Positions 6,764 through 16,667 are shown, counted from the first letter of the stretch. The stretch is DNA of 38,606 nt from Bacteroides sp. (GCA_014802265.1 JAAVCP010000073.1:1-38606); one strand, 5' to 3'. Program-made: numbers and translations. Notes: a model not told the origin generated them from the letters alone.

Positions 6764-9412
6764 TATCGCCGCTGGGTAATTTTACGGTAGCGTATGAATT
6801 GGCTGGGACTTCAACCATAAGCCTTATCTGATCGCCATGACGTTCCCAACGACTTGAAGCCTCTCCGTATGGTGTCTCTATGCGAGCTTCGGAATCAGAC
6901 ACATCACCCACACATTGAGGGGCTATAATCAAATGCCGGCTCCCCTCCTCCGAATCAGGGAATATACCTGCCAGCCCACTGAAGAGCCATTCCATCAGAT
7001 GACCCAACATCATGTGGTTATTGGAAACAAAGCCGTATGCCTGCCAAGACTTCGTGAGGCAAGTGGCACCATGCGCCAACTGCCAGCCATAACCCGGAGT
7101 GTCATACCTCTTATTGAGATTATACAGTAATTCTGAAAGCCCGGCACCTTCAAGTGCTTTTATGACATACCAATAACCTATATCACCTGCTGTAAGTCCC
7201 TTTGCTGAGATATCAGTGGCAAGAGCTTTCACAACTTTATGGTAATTTTCATCTTCCACTAATCCGAGTGCAAGTGCCATTGCGTTGGCGGTCTGACTAT
7301 TGCGGTCATAATATCCTTCAGCCGGTTTATAGAAACGGGAATTAAAGGCATCCCTGATTTCAGAAGCCAATCCGGCATATTTCTCGCTGTCAGCATTTTC
7401 ACCGAGAATCTTTGCAATCCGACTCATAGCCAACACATTCTGATAGTAGATAGCTGTGCCTGTCACTCCCAACGAAGTAAGCTGGGAATAACCGGGATTA
7501 TTGGGTCCTATATCATACCAGTCTCCTAACCCGTATGCTACTATATGATTATCCGCCCTGGTGCCTAAGTATTCTATAAAATTTTTCATCTGAGGATAAT
7601 ATTCGGCAAGTATATCCTCATCACCATACTGAATCCATGCTTTATAAGGACATTGAATGAAAGCGCTCCCCCACTCAGGAGAATCTTCAAATCCATCGGC
7701 AAATCTTACATATTCGGGAGCTATTGTCGGTATAGAACCGTTTTCAAGCTGAGATGCCGACATATCAGCCATCGCCTTCCGATAGATATGACGCATATCC
7801 CGACGGCTCATCAAAGAATTTTGCATGAGATGTGCCTGTTCCAGCCACCCTAACTTCTCTCTATGAGGGCAATCAGTCAATACACTTGCGCTGTTGCTTG
7901 CCATTGCCCGGTCAATAAGATTATAAATATTATTTAAAAGGGCATCCGAGCATCTGAAATAACCGGTCTCGCGATTATCGGCAGTGGTATGCAAAAGTGT
8001 CAACTCTACCTCAGGCATTTCCCCGCTACAATTAATGGTGTCAAGTTGAACATAACGGAAACCATAATAACTAAACTGAGGTTACCAATACTCTACTGAG
8101 TCCCCCTTTACAGTGTAAGTAAAATAGTACGGATCACCGGAAGCTGATTGGTTAACACGATTCTCATCATCAATCAACTCCGCCGGACAAAGTTTCACAA
8201 TCTGTCCGGGATTACCCTTTATCTTTAAACCCACTATACCGGAAATATTCTGACCGAAATCATACACCGGTTTACTGAATCGGTAAGTACACGCTGAGGA
8301 GTAAACCGTTCCTTAACTTTCAAAGCGGTTCCAAGTTGTGGTTTAAGGTCCACGGGTCCGTCGGTAATCACTACTTTATCCCAACCGGAATCAGCCATAT
8401 CAATATCAACCGCATCTGTCAATGACACACACCAATTTTCGGGTAACCTTCCCGCATCGTAATCCTCACCACCGAAAATGCTACTGAACGTGACGGGTCC
8501 TTCTCGTGTCAGCCAAGATGAATCTGTCACAACCGTCTCCCGGGTGCCATCCTCATATTCTATTACCAAAAGTGCTTTCAACTTCGGAGCGCCGTATGAG
8601 CCTACAATCTTAAAATAACGTTCCCGCGGAATATTATACATTCCGTTTCCCAACATCACTCCCACGGTATTGTCTCCAGGGGTAAGCATATCAGTAATGT
8701 CAAATCCTACATATTCCGCCTCCTTATCATATAGCGTCTAGCCTGGATCAAGGAAGTGGTCGCCAACTTTCTCTCCGTTAAGAAACAATTCAAACTGTCC
8801 CAAACCGCATACAAAAGCCACAGCCGATTTTATCGGTGCATTTAAAGTAAATGACTTCCGTATGAGAGGTAACCGGTAATCGCCTATCTTACGATCTCCG
8901 ACTGCATTTCTTACGTCGGGTGCGTGAAGTAAGGGCACTACCTTGTCTTTGTCATGCTCCATGGCAATCCATTCAGCACCCAGCCATTGAGATGAATTCT
9001 CAAGACCTGTCACAAAACTTGAAGCCTGACTCCAATCCGTTGCCTTCCCTTTAGTATCCCACACCCTCACACGCCAATAGTAACGTGTAGCAGGATTCAA
9101 CATCGGACCGGCATATTTCACCGACACTGAGTTATCAGAATCAACCTTACCACTCCTCCAAACTAAATGACTGAAATCAGGATCAGCAGACAACTCGATT
9201 TCGTAGGCACTCTGAAGATAGTTCTTCATTTCGCTGTCAATATGCCACCCAAACATAGGAGCGCCCATGATCCCTATAGGCTTCTCAATTCCCTTACAGT
9301 ATAAACGGCTCACGGTTGCCAAAGCATCCTCAGATATTTTGGCAATCCCAACATTGCATAATCCTACACAAAAAAGCAGGGAAAGGAATAATCTACCACT
9401 AATTCTGTTCAT
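6699..9412 (-). pseudogene. GH78 alpha-L-rhamnosidase, broken by two stops and one frameshift
   Basis: Three frames together give one GH78 protein of about 900 residues, with signal peptide MNRISGRLFLSLLFCVGLC from ATG 9412. Lesion 1 is an in-frame TAG at 8738-8740, replacing the Trp expected in 'FLDPGWTLYDK'. Lesion 2 is a one-base loss (or equivalent) near 8260-8285, where 'QRVLTDS' must shift frame to reach 'KPVYDFGQNISG'. Lesion 3 is a TAA at 8082-8084 inside 'VEYW-PQFSYYGFRYVQL'. The catalytic (alpha/alpha)6 barrel downstream is uninterrupted and keeps TDCPHREKLGWLEQ, SPEWGSAFI and YGLGDWYDIGP. The family removes terminal L-rhamnose from glycans in the periplasm. Each lesion leaves good homology on both sides, so the decay looks recent. 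It is adjacent to the AraC regulator and mutarotase. Confidence 0.88.
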
Positions 9413-9698
9413 TAAGAAATCACTTTTAAATTTCCTGTTTTTCACCACCATATATACTACTATTACTATTTTCAACATAATTTATTGTTTAGGCAGCTGT
9501 TTAAATTCAGTCATATATTAGACATTACATACTCTTAAATTCTAAAATGTCGATTTTTAACCTAAATGACTAATTATCAAAAACTTGTATTTATTTAATT
9601 AACTTAAAATCAGTGCTTTGAATTAAGTTTATTTAAACTCTATAATAATGTCTGAGGGCATAGTGCGTGGTGACTATATGAAGCCAACACAGTGTCTA

Positions 9699-9718
9699 AA
9701 TATGTTATGCAACATATT
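9699..9718. promoter_or_regulatory. Inverted repeat upstream of fucI, candidate operator
   Basis: AATATGTT and AACATATT flank the 4-nt centre ATGC, giving perfect 8-bp arms. It lies about 60 bp upstream of the fucI -7 box. The size suits a dimeric repressor or activator, but no binding protein can be assigned from the sequence. Confidence 0.4.
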
Positions 9719-9776
9719 ATCGATTTTGTGTCAACAAAAGTCGTAATAGTGCCATTTCAAGATTTATAAGATTATC

Positions 9777-9784
9777 TACATTTG
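9777..9784 (+). promoter_or_regulatory. -7 box of the fucI-fucP operon
   Basis: TACATTTG matches TAnnTTTG exactly. A weak TTTC lies 18 nt upstream (9755-9758). The predicted leader to ATG 9872 is about 80 nt. Confidence 0.55.
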
Positions 9785-9871
9785 TATGGTTAAATTCCAA
9801 TTGCGTAATCAATGGTATTTAGCCAAAAAGATCTGTAAATTTATTTAAAATTTCAATATTAACCTGACAAA

Positions 9872-11644
9872 ATGGCAAATTATCCAAAAATCGGAATACG
9901 CCCTGTGATTGACGGGCGTCAGGGTGGCGTAAGAGAAAGCCTTGAAGACAAGACAATGAACATGGCTAAGGCTGTGGCTGAACTTATTTCATCAAACTTA
10001 AGAAACGGTGACGGCAGCCCGGTAGAGTGTGTCATAGCAGACGGCACAATCGGCAGAGTCGGAGAGACAGCAGCCTGTGCTGAGAAATTTGAGCGTGAAG
10101 GCGTAGGTGCCACAATAACCGTGACCCCATGCTGGTGTTATGGAGCTGAGACCATGGACATGAATCCCTGGTGGCCCAAGGCTGTGTGGGGATTCAACGG
10201 CACAGAACGCCCGGGTGCCGTATATCTTGCCGCAGTTCTTGCCGCACATGCTCAAAAAGGATTGCCGGCTTTCGGCATATATGGCCATGACGTTCAGGAC
10301 ATGGAAGACAACACGATACCCACAGACGTGGCTGAGAAAATTCTTCGTTTTGCAAGGGCTGCACAGGCTGTTGCAACCATGAGAGGGAAAGCTTACCTGT
10401 CAATGGGAAGCGTGTCAATGGGGATTGCCGGATCAATCGTTGACCCACAGTTCTTCCAGGAATATCTCGGAATGCGCAACGAGAGCATTGACCTCACAGA
10501 GATAATTCGCCGAATGGCTGAAGGAATCTATGACGAGGAAGAATATAAAAAGGCAATGGAATGGACCGAAAAGCATTGCAAGATTAATGAGGGAAAGGAT
10601 TTCAACATACCTGAAAAAACCAAGACACGCGAACAGAAAGACGCTGACTGGGAGTTTGTGGTGAAGATGACCATAATCATGCGCGACCTCATGAAGGGGA
10701 ATCCCAAACTGCTTGACAAAGGGTTTAAGGAAGAGGCAATCGGACACAATGCAATTGCAGCCGGCTTCCAGGGTCAGCGTCAATGGACAGATTTCTATCC
10801 GAATGGCGACTATTCAGAGGCTCTTCTAAACACCTCATTTGATTGGAACGGCATTCGTGAGGCATACGTGGTAGCCACGGAGAATGATGCCTGCAATGGT
10901 GTGGCAATGCTATTCGGGCACCTGCTCACCAACAGGGCACAGATCTTCTCTGACGTGCGTACCTACTGGAGCCCGAAAGCAGTGAAACGTGTGACAGGAA
11001 AAGAACTCACGGGACATGCCCCAAACGGCATAATCCACCTTATCAACTCAGGAGCCACCACTCTCGACGGAAGCGGACAAGCCAAAGATGCTGAGGGCTG
11101 CCCGATAATGAAACAGCATTGGGAGATGACAGAAGAGGATGTGGAAAATTGTCTTAAAGCCACTACATGGTATCCTGCCAATCGCGATTATTTCCGTGGT
11201 GGGGGCTTCTCATCAAACTTCCTCTCTAAAGGAGGAATGCCTGTTACAATGTCGCGTCTTAACCTCGTGAAAGGACTTGGTCCCGTGCTTCAGATTGCAG
11301 AAGGGTGGACCGTTGACATTGATCCTGAAATCAACCGTATTCTTGATGAAAGAACCGACCGCACATGGCCCACTACATGGTTCGTGCCACGCCTTTGCGA
11401 CCGTCCCGCCTTCCGTGACGTATATTCGGTGATGAATAACTGGGGTGCAAACCACGGTGCAATCAGTTATGGGCACATCGGAGCCGACCTCATAACTTTG
11501 GCTTCTATTCTGCGTATTCCGGTATGCATGCATAATGTGGAGGAAGATAAAATTTTCCGTCCTGCTGCATGGAATGCCTTTGGTCAGGACAAGGAGGGAA
11601 GCGACTACCGTGCTTGCAAGAACTATGGCCCGATTTACAAGTAA
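9872..11644 (+). CDS. fucI: L-fucose isomerase
   Basis: The protein has 590 residues, essentially the length of E. coli FucI (591), and is colinear with it. The metal and catalytic residues are present: Glu337 in '[13 protein letters not shown]', Asp361 in '[10 protein letters not shown]', and the late His in '[13 protein letters not shown]' (about residue 535). The enzyme converts L-fucose to L-fuculose in the cytoplasm with Mn2+ and can act on D-arabinose in some species. The start follows 'ttaacctgacaaa' and gives the standard [20 protein letters not shown]-terminus. fucP follows after 12 bp, so the two form an operon. The kinase and aldolase (fucK, fucA) are not in this window, so the rest of the pathway must be elsewhere. 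Confidence 0.97.
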   Translation: MANYPKIGIRPVIDGRQGGVRESLEDKTMNMAKAVAELISSNLRNGDGSPVECVIADGTIGRVGETAACAEKFEREGVGATITVTPCWCYGAETMDMNPWWPKAVWGFNGTERPGAVYLAAVLAAHAQKGLPAFGIYGHDVQDMEDNTIPTDVAEKILRFARAAQAVATMRGKAYLSMGSVSMGIAGSIVDPQFFQEYLGMRNESIDLTEIIRRMAEGIYDEEEYKKAMEWTEKHCKINEGKDFNIPEKTKTREQKDADWEFVVKMTIIMRDLMKGNPKLLDKGFKEEAIGHNAIAAGFQGQRQWTDFYPNGDYSEALLNTSFDWNGIREAYVVATENDACNGVAMLFGHLLTNRAQIFSDVRTYWSPKAVKRVTGKELTGHAPNGIIHLINSGATTLDGSGQAKDAEGCPIMKQHWEMTEEDVENCLKATTWYPANRDYFRGGGFSSNFLSKGGMPVTMSRLNLVKGLGPVLQIAEGWTVDIDPEINRILDERTDRTWPTTWFVPRLCDRPAFRDVYSVMNNWGANHGAISYGHIGADLITLASILRIPVCMHNVEEDKIFRPAAWNAFGQDKEGSDYRACKNYGPIYK

Positions 11645-11656
11645 AGCATTGTAGTC

Positions 11657-12967
11657 ATGGCAAACTCGGGTAAAAAACATCTAATTGGCAACGGAACTGC
11701 GGCTGCAATAATTCCATTTGCGCTGATCACATGCTGCTTTGCCCTATGGGGATTCGCAAACGACATAACCAACCCTATGGTGAAAGCGTTTTCGAAAATT
11801 TTCCGCATGAGTGTCACAGAAGGTGCGCTTGTGCAGGTGGCTTTCTATGGCGGTTATTTCGCAATGGCATTTCCGGCAGCCATCTTCATAAAGAAATATT
11901 CATACAAGGCGGGAGTGTTGCTCGGCTTAGGACTCTATGCAATGGGAGCATTCCTGTTCTTCCCTGCCAAGCTGACCGGCAACTACTATCCCTTCCTAAT
12001 AGCCTATTTCATTTTGACCTGCGGACTTTCGTTTCTTGAGACAAGCTGCAACCCATACATACTTTCAATGGGTCCGGAAGAGACCTCAACGCAACGTCTT
12101 AATCTTGCTCAGGCATTTAATCCTATAGGCTCCCTGTTGGGAATGTATGTGGCAATGAATTTCATCCAGAACCGTCTCCACCCACTTGACACAGCTCAAA
12201 GGGCGGTGTTGGGTGATGAGGAATTCGCAGCCGTGAGAGACTATGACCTTTCGGTGCTTATCGCTCCTTATCTGATGATAGCCATAGTAATCGTAGCTAT
12301 GTTCCTTGTAATCAAATTTGTTAAGATGCCCGGGAGTTCAGACACCAGTGGCAAAATCAACTTCTTGGCTACCCTGAAACGAATCTTTAAGATCTCAAAA
12401 TATCGTGAAGGGGTAATTGCGCAGTTCTTTTATGTGGGTGCCCAGATTATGTGCTGGACATTCATTATCCAATATGGCACCCGAGTTTTCATGGGAGACG
12501 GAATAGGTGAACAGGAAGCAGAGGTGCTTTCGCAGAAATACAATATCTTTGCTATGGCATTCTTCTGCGTGAGCCGCTTTATATGCACATTCCTCTTGCG
12601 TTATCTTAATCCGGGAGTGCTTCTGAAGGCATTGGCAATCGGGGCTTCCGTGTTTACAATTGGGGTTATATGCTTTCAGAATATTTTGGGCATGTATTGC
12701 CTCGTGGCAGTGTCGATATGTATGTCGCTCATGTTCCCCACAATCTACGGCATAGCCTTACAAGGCATGGGCGATGATGCAAAATTCGGGGCAGCCGGAC
12801 TTATAATGGCTATCCTCGGTGGCTCAGTGCTTCCCCCTATCCAGGCATCTATAATCGATATGGGGCATATCGGAAGTTTCCCGGCTGTTAACCTCTCTTT
12901 TACATTGCCACTGATCTGCTTCATTGTGGTCGGTATCTATGGGCAACGCACCTCCCACATAAAATAA
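11657..12967 (+). CDS. fucP: L-fucose:proton symporter (MFS)
   Basis: This 436-residue protein has about 12 membrane helices and matches FucP in length and motifs. The first helix is 'CFALWGFANDITNPMVKAFSKIF', with the conserved Asp at 36. Helix 4 has 'FLETSCNPYILSMGPE', with the conserved Glu at 128. These two acids are the proton and substrate residues of the family. It imports L-fucose across the inner membrane to feed FucI, encoded 12 bp upstream. Its last 99 bp (12869-12967) recur in diverged form at 16668-16766, beyond module B. The frame here is complete and ends in the usual basic tail. A bidirectional hairpin follows at 12998-13041. Other sugars carried by this permease subgroup cannot be excluded. 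Confidence 0.93.
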   Translation: MANSGKKHLIGNGTAAAIIPFALITCCFALWGFANDITNPMVKAFSKIFRMSVTEGALVQVAFYGGYFAMAFPAAIFIKKYSYKAGVLLGLGLYAMGAFLFFPAKLTGNYYPFLIAYFILTCGLSFLETSCNPYILSMGPEETSTQRLNLAQAFNPIGSLLGMYVAMNFIQNRLHPLDTAQRAVLGDEEFAAVRDYDLSVLIAPYLMIAIVIVAMFLVIKFVKMPGSSDTSGKINFLATLKRIFKISKYREGVIAQFFYVGAQIMCWTFIIQYGTRVFMGDGIGEQEAEVLSQKYNIFAMAFFCVSRFICTFLLRYLNPGVLLKALAIGASVFTIGVICFQNILGMYCLVAVSICMSLMFPTIYGIALQGMGDDAKFGAAGLIMAILGGSVLPPIQASIIDMGHIGSFPAVNLSFTLPLICFIVVGIYGQRTSHIK

Positions 12968-12997
12968 TGATGAGGTTCAGTATAAAGATAAGCTAAG

Positions 12998-13041
12998 AAA
13001 AGACGAATCAGCAGCTTGAAAAAGTTACCGATTCGTCTTTT
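12998..13041. terminator. Bidirectional terminator between fucP and the module B secreted protein
   Basis: AAAAGACGAATC (12998-13009) pairs with GATTCGTCTTTT (13030-13041). On the plus strand the stem runs into six T, so it ends the fucI-fucP mRNA. On the minus strand it also has a short T run and can end the convergent gene at 13107. Confidence 0.78.
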
Positions 13042-13106
13042 TTAGATATTTATTATCATGAACTCACGTTATTAGACTTTAATAACATCAAATATATGGT
13101 TTACAG

Positions 13107-14786
13107 CTATTTGACATAAATCTTTTCTATTTTCACTCTCCCATCCTTAAATATTTTCTTTACAATATTAATACCTTTTATTAAATCTGTAGTCTTTACG
13201 CCTGCTATAGAATAATATTCTTCTACACATTCTTCATCAGACATTATATCTTTAACTCCACTTACTGTACCATCTATAACATTATAAGTAGTAAGCCCCG
13301 ATGAATAGGTTTCGCCATCCTTGACATTAAACATCTGTAATCCAATAGTTTCAAATCCAGTCATGAAGAAATACAAGTAACGCCCTGTAGAGCTTACTAT
13401 TATGATGCCACCATTATTATTGAAATTATAGGGGATATCAGTCATATCTTCCCCAAATCCATATGTATCAGTATCAAAGATAAATGGCTCATCGTCTATA
13501 AAAACTTTATAATACATATTGGAGGTGTCAAGCAGATCGTTTTCCTCATTCATATTAGGCAGATCAACATATAAAATTGAATAGCCATAATTCTCAAAAT
13601 AATCGGCATACATCAGAGGAATAGGAGCCAATGGAACCGGATTAGGATTGGGATTAACAATCTTAAATGACGGATCCAAGTAAATACTTAGATAAATTAA
13701 GGTCTCAACAGATGCACTATAAGCAATAAAACGACCTTCATCCATAGTAATTATATTATTCTCACGGTCATAGTAAAATTCTACCTCATTGAGAAGTAGA
13801 TAACTTCCATCGGCTTCGTATGAGCCACCTATAAAATAGAAAAGATTCGCACCATATCCTCCAACATATTGACCGGTTTCAAATACTATTTTATCCCCCT
13901 CCATTCTTCCTTTAATAAATGAGGCAGGTAAGTAAGGACTAAGGTTATTCATATAAACATCGTCCCCGTAAAAGCCGATACCGATTTGAGTCGCTACTCC
14001 TCCGTTTAGTATCAGCCAGTCCTGAAGTTCAAGATCCGCAGGTGCTTCAACCAACGTAAGTGTATTCACCTCATAAGTTTGCTTACAATCGCCAACAGTT
14101 ACCCAACTGCCATCAGACTGAACCATACCCAGCATAGTTTCCGGATAGTCATATCCTCCTGCCTCATTTGTAACGGCATCATACTCTATATCTAAAATTA
14201 TTTTGTCACCTTCAATTTTAAAAGATACCGATTGCACCTCATCTTCAGAAGGCATAACATAAGACAATTTACCATTTTCTGTTTCTTCCCTATGAAGCAT
14301 AGTAATAAAGAAATCAGTGGGCTCACCTGTAATGGCACTTGGCTGCTGATATATAGGCTGGGGAAGCTGAGCAACAAGTCGGTCTTCCTCAACGCTGCAC
14401 TCTAAATAGGAGTTGGTGAGCCAGCCTCCAAAAGGATTATAGATATACGCTTTCCCATCATTTGAATACACAATAGATGAAAAATTCATGGTCTTTCCAA
14501 ATTGCCAGCTGCCACCCAATGCATAGAACCCAATAGTTTCCCGCAAATAATCAATTTTTTCACCCTCCGGCTGATCATAGATTGGCTCTCCTTGCAAAGC
14601 TGCCCTTCTTGCAACAGACGGAACAACTGCTTTCTGATCGCCTTGCACACTCATCTGATCGCTCAACAAGAGGCTCGTCTCTATATCAGAGATAGAAGAG
14701 CCCAAACTTTTAGTGCCAGATACACTCTGAGCAGAGGAACTCAAAGTCAACAGCACCATTGCCACCGTTAATAACATTTTTTTCAT
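13107..14786 (-). CDS. Secreted protein of module B, paralogue of the 29175 protein
   Basis: The protein has 559 residues with signal peptide MKKMLLTVAMVLLTLSSSAQS. From about residue 65 it aligns along its whole length with the 29175-30902 protein. Shared stretches include 'YLRETIGFYALGG', 'YIYNPFGGWLTNSYLEC', 'YFENYGYSILYVDLPNMN' and 'NMYYKVFIDDEPF'. The fold looks beta-rich, and I see no enzyme motif. The C-terminus (VEEYYSIAGVKTTDLIKGINIV...VKIEKIYVK) resembles the sorting tails of exported Bacteroidetes proteins. It is divergent from the HTH regulator at 14985 across a 198-bp region built like that of module A, which suggests it is the regulator's target. Its leader (about 90 nt) contains a 7-bp stem-loop at 14844-14867. 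Surface location is inferred. Confidence 0.78.
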   Translation of the reverse strand: MKKMLLTVAMVLLTLSSSAQSVSGTKSLGSSISDIETSLLLSDQMSVQGDQKAVVPSVARRAALQGEPIYDQPEGEKIDYLRETIGFYALGGSWQFGKTMNFSSIVYSNDGKAYIYNPFGGWLTNSYLECSVEEDRLVAQLPQPIYQQPSAITGEPTDFFITMLHREETENGKLSYVMPSEDEVQSVSFKIEGDKIILDIEYDAVTNEAGGYDYPETMLGMVQSDGSWVTVGDCKQTYEVNTLTLVEAPADLELQDWLILNGGVATQIGIGFYGDDVYMNNLSPYLPASFIKGRMEGDKIVFETGQYVGGYGANLFYFIGGSYEADGSYLLLNEVEFYYDRENNIITMDEGRFIAYSASVETLIYLSIYLDPSFKIVNPNPNPVPLAPIPLMYADYFENYGYSILYVDLPNMNEENDLLDTSNMYYKVFIDDEPFIFDTDTYGFGEDMTDIPYNFNNNGGIIIVSSTGRYLYFFMTGFETIGLQMFNVKDGETYSSGLTTYNVIDGTVSGVKDIMSDEECVEEYYSIAGVKTTDLIKGINIVKKIFKDGRVKIEKIYVK

Positions 14787-14843
14787 AAAGATATAATTAG
14801 AAGATTTAACTATACTGCAGGAAGACCAGCAGCCTAACTATAA

Positions 14844-14867
14844 GTGAGCTAATCAAGTCAAGCTCAC
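14844..14867 (-). promoter_or_regulatory. Stem-loop in the leader of the module B secreted protein
   Basis: GTGAGCT (14844-14850) and AGCTCAC (14861-14867) form a perfect 7-bp stem with a 10-nt loop. It lies between the -7 candidate and the ATG at 14786. It could affect mRNA stability or translation, but I have no homologue for it. Confidence 0.35.
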
Positions 14868-14878
14868 ATAATCGGCTG

Positions 14879-14886
14879 CAAATTTC
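14879..14886 (-). promoter_or_regulatory. -7 box candidate for the module B secreted protein
   Basis: On the minus strand this reads GAAATTTG, one mismatch to TAnnTTTG at the first base. It mirrors GAACTTTG in module A at a matching distance from the repeats (33 versus 32 bp). Confidence 0.5.
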
Positions 14887-14919
14887 TATATTTTTAAGGG
14901 AAACTTCTTAAAAAAGTAT

Positions 14920-14953
14920 ATAGACAACACATAGACAATGGCATTCTTTCTAT
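14920..14953. promoter_or_regulatory. Candidate operator of module B (ATAGACA repeats)
   Basis: There are two exact ATAGACA copies at 14920-14926 and 14931-14937, phased 11 bp apart. A near-inverted copy, TTTCTAT, lies at 14947-14953. The direct pair lies 33 bp from the minus-strand -7 box and 35 bp from the plus-strand one. Compared with module A, the inverted copy is shifted by 11 bp, one helical turn. Confidence 0.55.
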
Positions 14954-14972
14954 ATAATTAGAGCTTTTTTCT

Positions 14973-14980
14973 TAATTTTG
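14973..14980 (+). promoter_or_regulatory. -7 box of the module B regulator, possible leaderless transcript
   Basis: TAATTTTG ends 4 nt before ATG 14985, exactly as in module A. The predicted transcript starts at or beside the initiation codon, leaving no room for a ribosome binding site. Confidence 0.6.
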
Positions 14981-14984
14981 CATC

Positions 14985-16658
14985 ATGAAAAATTTATTTT
15001 ACATATTATTATCTATATTTCTGGGGGCGATTTCCTGCTCTCGGCAAAGAGCAATTGACGAACTTTTTCCATGGCCTGCCTCCGGTGTCAAAGAAGCTGA
15101 CTCCTTATTACTTCTTTTTGAAATTAAACGTACATCTACTTTAACACCGGAATCAAGTAAGGACATCCTCCGGGAGTTCTTTTCATTAGCCGATAGTCAT
15201 AACAATAACAAAATTATTCAGGCAAGAAAATTATATTTATCCGCATGCAACCAATATAGAAAAGACAGTAATTATAACTTTTTAATTCATGATTATATCT
15301 CAAAGATTGATTCATCAAAGATGCCATATGAATGGCACATGATGGTGGGACTCCTTATTGAAGAAGAACAAAATTATGTAAAAAGATATAACTTAATTCT
15401 TGATAATCTTTCATATTTCCAAAAGATGAAAGCAGATGTGGAATATTGTCGTCATTTAGTATATTTAGGTAATCTGATGTTTGAATTAAATGATTCAGTA
15501 AAGGCACTAAAAGCTTATGACGAGGCTGATGGAATAGCTTTAAAGTATAATTTACTTCCTTATCATATAACTATTACCTTAAACAGAGCAGTAGCCTCTC
15601 CACGTGCAATTGCTGATAGCATCTATGCCTCCCTTCGAAATAATCCAGACATCAAAAAATATCCTAATGCCTATATTCAGTTAATGCAAAACTCTTTTAT
15701 ACAAACTGACTCTCTAATATTTATCGATAACGCCATAAATACTTACTTATCTAATCAGCCTTTGCGACACAAATTACCAATACTGTTGGCACTTAAAGGC
15801 AACTACTATACACGCCATAACGATCCTTTAACTGGACTAAAATATATACAAGAGAGTTTTGATTCCCTCGGATCAAAAAATTATCTTTCTCGTTATGTCA
15901 AGGCCATGCATTCATTTAAAGCTTATGCATGGCAGTTAATCGGGGAGAAAGATTCTGCCTTAGCGGAATTAAACAAAACCATTTACTGGACAGACAGTAT
16001 AAACCGCGAGCATAACTTTTCTAAAATCTATGCTCTTGATGCCAGAAGCAGAATTGAAATGGCAGAAAGAAATGCTTCCCTTAAACATACTAAACTTACA
16101 TATCTCTGGATAATTTCTTCTCTGGGACTTATAATCTTAATTATGATAATAATATTCATTTATCATAGGCACATTTCCGAAAAGAAACAAAAAGAAGAAC
16201 GATTGGAAGAAGACATCCGAAAGAATAAGCAATCTCTTTTGGCACAAAGTTCTATAATGGAGCAAACTAATAACCTAATTACACAAATTACTGACCGTAT
16301 ATCTAATCTTTGTGAACACGGAGACATTAATAAGGCAACCGCTGATTTGCTTATGAAAGAATTGAGGTTGCACAAAAGCAATGAGGAAAACAGGCAGGGA
16401 TTCTTAAAAGTGCAACAGGAACTCGACACTCGATTCATGACAAAATTAAAAGCTGACTTCCCAACTCTTTCGGAAAGTCAGCTACACCTTGCCTCCCTCA
16501 TAGCTGTAGGAGTCGACAGCCGACAAATCGGAAACATTCTTAACATTGAAAATGCATCCGTTCACACCAGCCGTTGGAGACTACGCAAACGGCTTGGACT
16601 TTCAACTGAAGACAGTCTTGAAGATTTTCTCCGTCGTTACAATAACCCTGTCGACTGA
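14985..16658 (+). CDS. Membrane-tethered TPR/coiled-coil regulator with LuxR-like HTH (module B)
   Basis: This 557-residue paralogue of the 3430-5097 protein has the same order of parts: lipoprotein-type signal (FLGAISC, Cys18), helical TPR-like region to about 365, one transmembrane helix (about 373-393), coiled coil, and HTH (about 495-553). The HTH reads 'LSESQLHLASLIAVG', 'DSRQIGNILNI' and 'SVHTSRWRLRKRLGLSTEDSLEDFLRRYN'. The 50 residues before and within the HTH are the best conserved part of the pair, whereas residues 60-370 have diverged strongly. I infer a common DNA-binding mode with different inputs. It is divergent from the secreted protein at 13107. Only 9 bp after its stop begins the fucP 3'-end duplicate. 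I do not recognise a named gene; 'transcriptional regulator with TPR repeats' is the safe label. Confidence 0.8.
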   Translation: MKNLFYILLSIFLGAISCSRQRAIDELFPWPASGVKEADSLLLLFEIKRTSTLTPESSKDILREFFSLADSHNNNKIIQARKLYLSACNQYRKDSNYNFLIHDYISKIDSSKMPYEWHMMVGLLIEEEQNYVKRYNLILDNLSYFQKMKADVEYCRHLVYLGNLMFELNDSVKALKAYDEADGIALKYNLLPYHITITLNRAVASPRAIADSIYASLRNNPDIKKYPNAYIQLMQNSFIQTDSLIFIDNAINTYLSNQPLRHKLPILLALKGNYYTRHNDPLTGLKYIQESFDSLGSKNYLSRYVKAMHSFKAYAWQLIGEKDSALAELNKTIYWTDSINREHNFSKIYALDARSRIEMAERNASLKHTKLTYLWIISSLGLIILIMIIIFIYHRHISEKKQKEERLEEDIRKNKQSLLAQSSIMEQTNNLITQITDRISNLCEHGDINKATADLLMKELRLHKSNEENRQGFLKVQQELDTRFMTKLKADFPTLSESQLHLASLIAVGVDSRQIGNILNIENASVHTSRWRLRKRLGLSTEDSLEDFLRRYNNPVD

Positions 16659-16667
16659 CAATTACTA

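Larger units (their letters stand above)
9479..9871. other. Intergenic region upstream of fucI
   Basis: This 393-bp AT-rich gap lies between the rhamnosidase pseudogene and fucI. It holds a perfect inverted repeat (9699-9718) and a -7 box (9777-9784). I see no gene or RNA in it. Confidence 0.6.

Noticed and set aside
10433..10783. Long antisense frames inside fucI
   Set aside because: They are expected from the codon bias of a conserved GC-richer gene; fucI is intact and conserved over the same bases.
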